Assembly: GCA_028583685.1 (NCBI GenBank)
Contig: JAMXIF010000073.1
Span: forward strand, 8,844,190 to 8,908,189
Reading direction: 5' to 3'
Source of the DNA: Petaurus breviceps papuanus
Lineage: Eukaryota; Chordata; Mammalia; Diprotodontia; Petauridae
Length of the DNA stretch: 64,000 nucleotides
Position numbers and translations under genes: made by a program. Every line of letters begins with the position of its first letter. Position 1 is the stretch's first letter. The notes beneath the pieces are model-generated. The model had not been told where the DNA came from and did not search any database. It saw nothing but the letters and a program-made list of their open reading frames with translations. This document shows, piece by piece, positions 50,901-62,900 of this stretch.

Positions 50901-53900
50901 GAAACATGTCTTTGGTTACTGACTTTTCAGTTCTTCATGTAGATGCTCACACGGCCCCCACCACACCAGAACGTGAGTACAATGCTCATGCTGATCGACT
51001 GGCAAAGATCGCTACCGAACATATTGTCCCTACTTTGACAACAACTGATGATCCGGTATTAGCAAAATGGGTCCACCAAACAGCAGGCCATTTGGGGGTC
51101 CAGGCCACACACCAGTGGCACAAGATCGAGGTATTAGTATCTCTCATTCACTGTTAAAACAGATAGCAGAAGAATGTCATATATGTCAATTAGAAAAGGA
51201 GCAAACTGTTCCTCGGGTAGTAACTGGAGAGATGGCAAGAGGAAAAGTCCCAGCCCAAATCTGGCAAACAGATTATATTGGTCCACTACCACCGGATAAA
51301 GGATGTAGATTTATATGTACTTGTGTTGACACCTATTCAGGTGTACTAGTGGCTTGTCCTTATAAGAATGCAACCCAGAAAAACACTTGTAAAACTCTAG
51401 ATCTCATAAGTCTATATTATGGAACCCCAATGCAGATTCAAAGTGACAATGGGTCACATTTCAAAGGCAATGAAATGAAGAAGTATTGTATACTAAACAA
51501 TATAGAATGGATATATCATATTCCATATTATCCAGAAGCATCTGGGTTAATTGAAAGAATGAATGGATTACTGAAAGAACAGTTGAGGAAGTTAAGTTCC
51601 AATAATTCATATCAACATTGGAAGGATAATTTGTTCATGGCTTTATGTAATTTGAATAATAGACCATTGGGAGGAAGTACATCTCTAGCCAGAATGATGA
51701 CCCCCAATCTGCAAATTAGAAAATAACAAACACATACAGTGTTTCCCCAATAATAAGACACTGTCTTATTATTTTTTTTGGACAGAAAAACACCAGAGGG
51801 CTTATTTTAATGAACATTGACAGCAATTTTAATAAACAGGTAAATGTGAACAAAAAAATGTACCTTTATTCAATAAGCAAATCACTGGGGAAGAAAAGGA
51901 TGACGCGCTCACCTGCTGCAGGTCTGATTGGATGCAGCTCAGAGCGTGGCGTGCGTTTCACTGGGGGGGGGGCGGTGCATACAGAGGGTACAGTAATGTA
52001 GCGTGTAGCGCAGGGGATCACCTTCACTACAGTGGCAATCTCAATAGGGCTTATTTTCGGGGGAGGGCTTATTTTAGAGGAATCTTACACAGTAATGGGG
52101 AGGGCTTATTTTCGGGATAGGTCTTATTATCGGGGAAACACGGTAAGATCCCAAATATTCAGTATTGGACCTTGAGGCCAGATGTCCTAGCACCGTACCC
52201 AGGACCACCTGGTTCGGTGGGGTATGATTTACATTGTTTGGAGGACTTTTGGTTGGACAGAAAAGAAATAAGAAAAATCTCCACTGGGATATGCATAAGA
52301 ATCCCTAAAAATCACTTTGGACAGATTTTACTCAAATCAGGATTAGCAGCTCAAGGAATACATGTATTGGCTGGAGTAATAGATTCTAATTATCAAGGAG
52401 AAATTGTTGTAACATTCCATAATTTAGGTGAAAGGCCCATACAGATTCACAAAAATGATAGGATAGTTCAAGTGATTATTGTTCCTTGTAAAACAATACC
52501 ACTTGTAAAAACTGACCCTCCTTCCAAAATAACTGTCAGAAGAACTGAAGGATTTGGTTCTACTGATAGAATAAAATCAGGAGCTAAAGTATGGGTAAAA
52601 CGGAAGCCAGATGATGTTCCAAAGGCTGCAGAGATTATAGCACATGGGAGGGATAACACTGTAACTATTGTTTATTCTGGAGAAGATGATTACAAAATTG
52701 TACCCTTAACTCATTTATTCTACCGTGAGTGAAGCTACAATAGTCTGGTTATTGTCTCTTTGCTTCTTCTTGATTTTTTGTCTGTTCACCTTGTTTGCTA
52801 GATTTGTTTCCGCAGGCTCGGTAGCCTCCACCTGTAGATCCCTGATAGCTTAAGCTGGATATCACCCCCTGTCTGCAACTATGATGTGTCACCCTTGGAC
52901 CTGCCATCAAGCATATTAAGAACTGACCTCTCAAATGGGACCCCTTAGGACAGGGACAGCTCTATATCCGATTTCAGCAGCAAGTAGCCATGGAAGAAGA
53001 GACCTTCACCCCTTACCACAAGATTTTGGGACCCCATTTGTTCGCGGTGGGGGGAATGATGGGGAGCTTGTGCTCAAGCCCCACCCTAAAATATGGTTTT
53101 CTGTGTTTATTGTGTGCTCTTCTTGTTATATTGTTGTGAAATTTTGTTGACACCAGTTATTCCTACTGTATTTTTGCCAAGTAAGGGACATGAAAGATCT
53201 TGGGGCCGAATGTAAGGGTTATGGGATTTAAAGATCTTCCATGCCCCATTGGGCTTGCTGACATAGCAGGAAGGGGCGGAGCAAGAGGAAGCGGAAGCCA
53301 AAACTAGAGTTCCTGTGGTGGCTAGCAGTGGCGGCGACTGCAGCAGCAGAGGCAGCAGTGGCGGCAGCACGAAGCCCTTTTTGAGTCAGCCAGAATTTCT
53401 GCTAAGGACTCCTGCTGAGGACTGCCAGGGGCCAGAGCTGCTGGGAGCACGCTTCCTAGACGCTGTGTGGTTGCTGTGAGTGGGGAGAGGAGGACCTTTG
53501 CCTGAGGTAGCCTGTTCTGTTTTAAAGGCTTGAGAATGTGGGTGTTTTCTACTTTATCTACCTGTGCCAATTTCATAACTACTCTGATGGCTTTCGCTTT
53601 CTGGTTTTGGGACTCAGTCTTTTGGTATTTTAATACATTTTCTAGCTTATTCCCCTATATAGCAAGCCTGATTTATTTTGTGATGGATAATTATATCAGC
53701 ATATCTGTAATTTCCATAGGCATTGTGAATATGGCATTGCTGATACAATTATGTAGGGGGTGGCTAGGTGGCGCAATGAATAGATCACCAGTCCTGGAGT
53801 CAGGAGGACCTGAGTTCAAATTCGGTCTCAGACACGTAACACAAAAACTAGCTGTGTGACCTTGGGCAAGTCACTTAACCCCAACTGCCCTACCTTCCCC

Positions 53901-56900
53901 CCTCCAAAAAGCAATAAAAGAAAAGAATGTATTATGTGACCTTGAAGAAGTAATAACCTCTTTGGGCTTTAATTTCCTCATACGTAAAATTAAAAAAACT
54001 GATTAATAATCAGTAAGGTTCTTTTTAGCTGTAATATCCTATGATTTTATGTAATAAATTATTCCTTCTATGCAATAAGTAACCCCTTAAGATACTTAAA
54101 AGAGTAATGCAGGATTCAAAAACACCTTATTAACACATCACCAAAATTTACACTCAAGAAAAATCCAGCAATGTGTCATTTCACAGAGAGTTAATAAGGA
54201 ATAGAAGGGACATGGAAAAAGAAACATAAAGAAGATTAATATTTAGTCAGGATCTAACTTTTAAGGGCAAGCACTGAAATTGATTTTAGCTTTAAAATAT
54301 TCATATTTTTAAGCCAAGGGAGTACCTTATTTAGAGTTCTGAATTATTATTAGTTTTTTGATAAATGGATTAAAATATAATTTCCCAAGTCCTAAGACAA
54401 ACTTCCTTACTATTTTCATTTCTAAAACTTAACCACGGGTGGAAAACATGTGTGGAGATAAAGGATTATTAATTCTATGATTAGATTCTGCAGTAGATGA
54501 AAAAAGAGAGGTCCAATTCTACTGGAAAAGGGGAAGGCAGAATGAAGGGCTCAAGAGCTAACTATGAGCACTGTGGTCATGGAATTTTTACTTACCTTCT
54601 TTAACTTATTCTCAAAAAGAAAACGCAGTAATTCTTGTTCTTCTGTGCATTGCTTGCCAAGAGGTAGAGATTCAAGTAGCTCTTTTTCTATGAAAAATGT
54701 TTTAAAATGTGAAAGTTATAATACTGATGAAAACAATTTATCAATCACAAAATGTTCTTTACAATGTCTGCCCCAAGTAAAGAATCACTCAAAAGAGGAG
54801 TTAATATACGCTAGAAATAAAAACAGAAATGGGTACTAAGATATACTGGACCATCCTCATCTTGCAGAAAAGTGCAAGGACCAAATTTCTCAGCTCCCAG
54901 AATGTTTCTAAAGTCCTTCAGTTTCATTTCTTTAATTAAAAAAACAAAAAGTAAGGAAATGATATACAGCTATTTTCTTTTATACTGAGCTCCAGCTCTC
55001 TCAAAAAAGAATTGTTTCTTCATCTGTAAAATCAGGAGATTAGACTAGATGAGGTCCTTTCTAGTTCTACATTTATTAATTCTCCAAACTCACACCAAAA
55101 TCTCATGGTAAAGACCCAGATACTATAATAACTGGCACCCTATATTGATACCCTTTGGAGAAGTGTCATCTACACTTATATTAGTACTTGATGGTTAGAA
55201 GATTTTACATTCGCTACCTCATTTAATTCTCAAGGAGACGAGGTTAGGGACGGGGCAGAGAGGAGGACAAAAATGTAAGCTGAGTTACCTTAGAGAGAAG
55301 TAGGGATACATCTTCTGAGATAGGAGGGAAGGAGGACAGAATAGGTAATAATAATAAGAAGTTTTGAGATGGGGAGTTGAAGTTTCCATTAGTTGGACAA
55401 AATATCTTCTAATAATCATTTCAAGTAGGTAGATTAAGTTTTATCCCTATTTCACAAATAAGGAAACTGAGTCTCAAGATAGCTGACTTGTCTAAGGTCA
55501 AACAGTAAATGATATAACCAAGACCTGAATTCAGATCTCATTCCTAGTCTGGAGCTATTTCACTACATCAGACATTTCTGTCTCTCTCTCTCTTATCTAT
55601 CTATAACAGTTAAGCTGTTAAATCTTACCAAGTCTTTCCTTAATTTTGTGGACTGAATAAAAATATTTTTAAAATTTGGCTAAATGCACTGAATACAAAT
55701 TCTGTAGGTTTAAATTTCCACAGATGTAAAAGGGAATAAAAATGCCTCAGTTTCCAAACCTTCTTGTGCTGTCAGCATGTGGTGTGATGTTAAAAGATCA
55801 AATGCTTCAAAGCAGTAGACATCAAGCTTCAAGGCTTCTTTGTAGCTATAAGTTGCTAAGGTTCGATTATCTAGAGCATCATAGATCTTTCCTCGCAAAA
55901 GGCAAATAGAACTCTTAATCTGGTGGAAAAATATAACATAGTAGAGCCCAAGTCAATGCCTGAAAAGCAATTTACAGCTAATGGGATTTCTAATTGACTA
56001 GCTACAGTGTAACAGAAATATAAAAATAAAAGTTAAGAAGCTTCTTTAGACAAACCTTGATACATTTTGATTACTCCAACACTCCCAAGTTTTACAGATA
56101 TCTATTAATACTAATAGTTATACATGTGTCACATATGCTGTTATTTATGTTTATCTATGAGAATCCCCATTTATACTCAATGTTCTTTCCAAGTAGAGAA
56201 TATGTTTACAAGGTTATTTTTGCTTCTGCAAAACTAATAAATACCATTCTTCGCAAATAACAAATGAGTAATTTTACTCAGGAACAAAGTATCAATTTCT
56301 GATAACACTGTCCAGTTAGTTAAAGAGGCAAAGTGACTTGATTTATACAAAGCCCATGATATGAGTATATTTAAAACTATTAGGGACATTATTTCATTCT
56401 GACAGACAACAGTAGGACCTATCACAGATGGATTCCACCTAATTTAGCAGTGAACATATAATAATGAGGTGGAATGGCACTTAAGATGAAGGAGTTAAGA
56501 GTTGTTAGATCTGACCAAATACATATAAAAGAAATTTCAACCAAAGGTGGCATAAAGTAAAGGCACTTATGGGTTATTTTTTAAAAATACATCAAAAAAA
56601 GGAAAAATTTTTAAAGAATAGAAAAAACAAAATCAAGAACAGTAGTATTACCAGAAACAAAAAACATAACCCAATAAGGTAATCTGCAACTATGGACCTA
56701 CATGTCTATGTTCTAATCTATGTAAAATCTTTATGATACTGGCCCAAATGAGCCAGACACAACAATTTCAACTCCACAAGTTCTCTCACATCCACTGCCT
56801 TCTTTTCATTCACACCACACCCCACCCTAATTCAAGGCTTTATCACCTCTTGCTTGGACTACTGAAATAGTCCTAATTTTTCACTTTCTATCCAGTCTTT

Positions 56901-59900
56901 CCCTTTTCCAATCTATTCTTTATATAGTTGAACTGCCAATTTGATATCTCTAAAGCACAGGTCTGTCATCCTACTTTCCCAGTGAAGAAGTTTCAGAGGC
57001 TCCTTATTGCATTTAGCCCTGGGGTTCTTTACCTGGGGTTCACCATTCCCCAAAGGATCTGTTGTTAGATTTCAGGGTGTCTGTGACCTTGGATAGGAAA
57101 AAATGTACATCTTAATTTTCACTAATCTCCAACTAGAATTTAACATTTCCTTCAATTATGAATTTTTAAAGAAAACATTAGTGGTTTGTAGGTTTCAAAC
57201 TACCCAATGGGTCCATGACATAAAAAGAATTATTAGTAACTCCTACTCTAGGATAAAATATGCTTTCTTCTGTTTCGGCTTTTCAAGTCCATTACAATCT
57301 GGTTCCAACCTATTTTTCTAGGCTATTTACATAAGCCACACCGGCCTACTCAGTCACCCTACGTTACATCCCATCTACTACCTCTGTGCTTTTTCATGGA
57401 TTGTCCTCCAAGCCCAGAATGCTCTCCTTCCTCTTCTTCACTTCTTGGAGCTCCTAGTTCCCTCCAAGTGCCACTTCCTAAAAAGTGGTCTTTCCGGATT
57501 CTTTCGGTTGTTAATGCTGCCCTTCTTCCCCTGCCAATCCTCTTCTGATTTTTCATTTTCATATTTAATTCCCAATGTGTACACATTAGCTCCTTAAGAG
57601 GAGGGAATTTTTTGTTATTATCTTTCTATCTCTAGCACTTGAGTGCCTGGCACATTTGCATTTATTAAATGTTTGAAATGAAACGTTATATATTTGTAAA
57701 AATATCTGAAGAGAGCAGATGTTTGCAGACATGTTTTATATCAGACGACGTGGCATGTTCAATGTCATGCAATGGACTAAGTGGTTAGGGGAAGGCAATA
57801 TGAAACCTGAGGCTATATTAACTGTAGATTAACCAAAAAAAAAAATTTGACTTGGTAGAGCAAAATGGAGGCTTAAAAGCTCTCTTTAAACAAGCTATCT
57901 CCTACATATATGCTACTAACATAAAATATTCTCTGACAGATAAGACAATGGAGATAAACTCTGCATAAATCTGGTCAATGTCAAATAAGGCTTCAAATAG
58001 GGAAGCATACTAAAAGGTCTTAACTATGTGACAGATGTCCTATGCAAAATAAGAATAGAAGATGGAATCCCTAAGAGAGGAGATTTTCTTCAGATGTTCC
58101 TGTTTGGGAATGCCATAGTCCTGATTACACTGCATTCTGGAACATTACAGTATGTGCTAAATGAAAGCTACACCCAAGAGATTCTTTTAGCCAACTAAAA
58201 CAGAAAAAAAAATGTGGATGAAAATGACCCACGGGCCAAATCACGACACTGGACAGAAAACCCATTGTCCATAAGTTCTCATATCTTGGTCAGAAATTTA
58301 TATGGGATATTAAAATGGATTCAGAATTCACTAATAGGAGACCTCACTGGGATGAATTTGGGAAACTGTAATGTTTTTAATTACCACAAAAATCTATTTT
58401 TTTTTTAACACCAACATATTATGCTGACACCACAAGTTGCAAGTCAGAGGATTTTGCAAAATACTAGAATTTCAGAAAAATTTAAATTGCAGGTGATTTA
58501 AAGAATAACAGAAATACATTTGGTGGGTAGTAGGCTACATAATATTATCAACAATAACTAACATTTGAAACATAATTTAAAATAATGTAAAAATAGTAAC
58601 AGCATCAAAGATCTAGCTAAGAAAGAGCTAACTCCAAGAGTGAGGGATAACAGAGAGAGAACCGAGTCCTGAACTGGTGTCCGTGAAATAATGAAAACCC
58701 CTAATAAACCCTCTAGCACCATGGGGCGGGGGGGGGGACCTGTGGCCTCTTGGTCCTCAAGTGAGGCCCTTTGACTGAATCCAAACTTCACAGAACAAAT
58801 TTCCACCCCTGTGTCTATTCTGCTGATAGGTCATCTACTGAAGATTTAAAGAAAACACAGATAAAAACTGTATAGGATGAAAGGTCTAGATGTGTTATGA
58901 TCTGAACAGGGAAGAAGCTCTGATGTAGATAAGACTGCAGATCCAATGCAGTGCAGTTTGATGAAAAGCGTGCTAGACCTGGAACTAAAAGATCTGGGTT
59001 TAAATTTGACTCTGTGTGACCATAGGCAAGTCAATCTGTCTGAAACTTAGTTTCTTTACCCACAAAATAATAAAAATAATACTCTACCTACTCTGTTTTC
59101 TTTACCCACAAAATAATAAAAATAATACTCTACCTACTCTGCAGTGTTGTGAATAAACCTTAAAGAATTATTTAAATTATTTTTAACTATTAAGCAAGCA
59201 AAAGTAAGGCACAGGCAAAGAGATTAAACAAAATATATATGCTGGTAAGGCAATAAGATGAATTTATTCATATATTAATTTCATTAAAAAAGTTTCCACC
59301 TTAATATTCTAGAAATTGGTGTACTAGTATTGATACGTAATAATGAGGCTATATAGAAACATGTGTTATAAATAAGTATTATCAAGAAGTGAAAATACCT
59401 TACTTATAAACTTTCCCTAGCATATATTAAAATATTTCCTAAGAAAGAACTGATTGAGTACAACAGAATAAATCGAGTTAATTAGGGAAAGTTTCCTAGA
59501 AAACTAACCAAAGAACTCACAAAAATAGAGAAGTGAGGACAAACTGGTCCCCAGGCAACAAGAAGTTGGAGAAGGGATTGTGGGAAAGAGAAAAATCATA
59601 TATGGATTTAGGCAGTCTAAAAAAATAGCTTTAAAGCCTGTTAGGACAGGAAAGCGTTATACTACCCTCAAGGAAAGGAGGGAGAAAAGGAAAGGTAGAT
59701 GTAAAGTAGGTGACAGAAAATACAACAGTTACATCAATTTGCTTATTACTATATGAAAGAAGCCATTTAGTTTTGTAATATAGCATACATAATACTTTTT
59801 CATAATATTCCAACAACATATTAACACCTTCCCTAATCCATAAGAACAACCATTGGAAAAAAACAAACACACATACCAAACTACTACTTACTGAAGATTG

Positions 59901-62900
59901 GGACATTTCCCAGTCATTGGAAGGCTCCTTTAGCCCACTTTCATCTTTCAAGTATTTTTCAAATAACCTTTTGTTAATTGGTTCTTCCATATCAAGGATA
60001 TCAAGAGCTTGCTGGTGTTCCTTTGCAGCATACTATGTACAGAATTACAAAATGTTTAAACAAAAGTGACTGTTACAGTTCCACTACATATTGTTCTAAA
60101 TTTTTAAAGGGCACTAAATGGCATACCACTTTGTTACTTAAATTTAAATTTTCCAAAGAGCAATCTTTCCAGATACATACTGGCTTTCCAAAATTAATGG
60201 GGAGGTCAGACATGGCACCATATTACTTAAGGTATTCAACAATAAACTAATATTAAGAAAATAATTATATGAGCATTGATATGATAATATTACACTGACC
60301 TGCTAAATCCATCACTTTTTCAATGCTTTTAAAATGATTAATTTTAATTTTAAAAAACTTAACAAAACATACTTACATGACACCTAGCAGCAAGGTATCG
60401 ACATGCTTCATATAACTAGAAAAGAAGTAAATTTATAAAGCCATCAAAATAATTTGAAAATAATGACAGAGATTTGAGATGATCTATCAGATTTCTCTTC
60501 TTTCCCAGATTTCTAACATGGTTATCAATTACAAAAAAGCTGGAACAATTGAATAATTCTGATGTCTTTAAAAAGTGTCAAGGTTTATTAATTGCCAGCA
60601 ATTAACAAATTTTAAGAGTAGACTGATAGCTTCTTCAAAGTCAGCTGGATATCTTCACTAGGCAGATTAACAAATTAAACAAAAGTCTGTTTTTGACTTG
60701 TCCATTAGTATAATTCTTTGAAATATATACTGGAAACAAAGGGGATGCCCACTGATTGGGTTAAATTGTGGTGTATGAATGTAATGAAATACTAATGCCC
60801 TTAAGAAACAATGAATATAAGAAATTAAGAGAAATATGGGAAGACACTTATGAATTGAGACAGAATGAAGTGGAACCAGGAAATAATATAACGTCTACAA
60901 GATAAACAATAGGAGTAATAAAACCAAAATTAATCCTGTGTAATTATAGTGTACTTCACTGGAGTATTATAATTATAATCATAATATACTTCACTTCATT
61001 GGAGAAGTAGGGGACTATAGGTATGTACAATGTTTCATATACTCTTAGATGCACTGATACGTCAGGTTTTGCTTAACTGTTTTTTTCCTCCTTTGTTTTA
61101 AGAGCAGGCTTGGGAAGGGAGAGTGCAGTTTGTTCAGAAATTACTATGATGTAAAAACAAGAGGCATCAATAAAACTTGAAAGACCAAATGTGAAATACT
61201 GGGTTAATAAAAAGATTACAAAACTTTAAAATAACTTACCTTATCTAGTTTACGTGAGCGAAGGGCATGTGCTGCCCTATGGTACTGAGCAGTCAGGTAA
61301 AGACACTGAGCCAACCAATAAATGTCTTGTGGTTCCTCTAAAACAAGCAAAAAATATTATGCTCACTATCACAGACTCGAAGTTTTTAAAACTAATGATA
61401 TCAAATAAAAATCTGACACTTGTTACTTACCATGAGACAATGAGGCTACTTTGTCTGCCCAAAATAGAGCGCTTTGATATTGTTGCTATAAAACAGTAGA
61501 AATCAGTGTTATTACAAAAGCCTTGTTCAGAGAAACCTCCTTGTAATACTATACTAGCAAGACAAACAAAATTCAGTATAAAATGGGTCTGTCATGAACA
61601 TCCACTAAAGCTAATTTACTGTGAAACCAGAAGAATATCATAAGGTAAGTTTGACCTCCAAGCAATCACACATCATGGGCTTTTTTTTTTTTTTAAGCAA
61701 TCGGGGTTAAGTAACTTGCTGAAGGTTACACGGCCAGTTATTTCGGGGTGTGGTGCTCAGTATCTGAGCCCGGACTTGATCCAAGTCATCCCGACACTGG
61801 AGCCGATGCTCTTACTCGCTGAGCCACCTGGCCACCCCTAAGCAATTGGGGGTGTAACTTGCTCAAGGTTACATGGCCAGGTGTTGGTGGGTGCTAAGTG
61901 TCTGAGCCCGGGATTCGATCTCCAGGTCTTCTCAACACTGGAGCCGTTACTCGCTGTGCTACCTGACCGCCCCACATCATGGGCTTTTAAAGACAGTAAG
62001 GTTATGGCATTTAGGCTTTTAACTTTAGAATTATGTTCAAATTATTTTTATAAGTATTGCTAAACTTCAATGACCAAAAAAGACTGGTATAAGTTCATCT
62101 ACAATATTTGGGAAATACAGAATGAAGCTGGCAATGCAAAGCCACATCAGGGCTGAAAAAAGTGATGTGTATGATTAATTTTATTCCAAGATCTGGAGTC
62201 TACTGTTATGTAATCTTTACACCATCATCCCTACTTTGTTTCAGTTTCTCTTGATGAAAACTAGTCATTGAGTTTTTCAACTACCACTTGAGGGTTATGG
62301 GATAATTCTAGAATACATTTTTCCAACAGTTAAAAATCATGTTAGTATATATGTCCTAAATATTCATTAAGTGAATAGCATTTCATATTCAATTTGCTGG
62401 AATTCTGAATTGAAAATGGTCTTTATTGCACTAGCATTCTTTATTTACCTGTCATTTATACTAGGAAAAACATAAGTAAAAACAAACATTTATCAAATTG
62501 GGCAGAGATAACATGCTTCAAATTAATGCTGCAGAATTGGAGGTATTTATTTACATACAGTATGTACTTTTCAGTATTAAAAAAATACTTTATAGAAATT
62601 TTAAATGCTGATGCAATGATTCTTTAGGACAATGAGTTCATCCTCAGAGAATAAGATTTGTTCTTCACAGGATCACACCTAGAAGAGACTTTAGGAGTCA
62701 CCTAGTCTAACCCCCTCATTTGACAGATGAGACAATTGAGCCCCAGGGAAGTAAAAGTGACTTGCCCAAAGTCACACAGTAACTGGAAGACCTGAGTCCA
62801 AACTATAAATCCATTCTTCTTCCCATTGTATCTTTATCTATTAGACATTGCTAGAATAAAAAAAAAGAATACAATGTCCCAATACCAAGAAACACATTCT

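Larger units (their letters stand above)
46950..53747 (+). mobile_element. ERV-L-class provirus fossil with serine-tRNA primer site and dUTPase
   Basis: A 6.8-kb endogenous retrovirus fossil, antisense to CDC16 in intron 7. Both LTRs begin TG and end CA, and the 5-bp duplication attat flanks it (46945-46949 and 53748-53752). Parts in order: 5' LTR, primer-binding site, gag-like region (about 47390-48640), protease (48890-49190), reverse transcriptase (49250-50030), RNase H (50100-50900), integrase (50950-51725) and dUTPase (52150-52732). No envelope gene was seen. dUTPase after integrase and lack of env are features of ERV-L (class III); a serine primer is known from HERV-S. It is broken in several places and carries a DNA transposon at 51737-52143. 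LTRs differ by roughly 4% by eye, suggesting an age of order ten million years. Confidence 0.9.

Noticed and set aside
52733-53210. Possible envelope gene between dUTPase and 3' LTR
   Set aside because: Less than 500 bp with no membrane-protein-like or envelope-like sequence; absence of env agrees with ERV-L.
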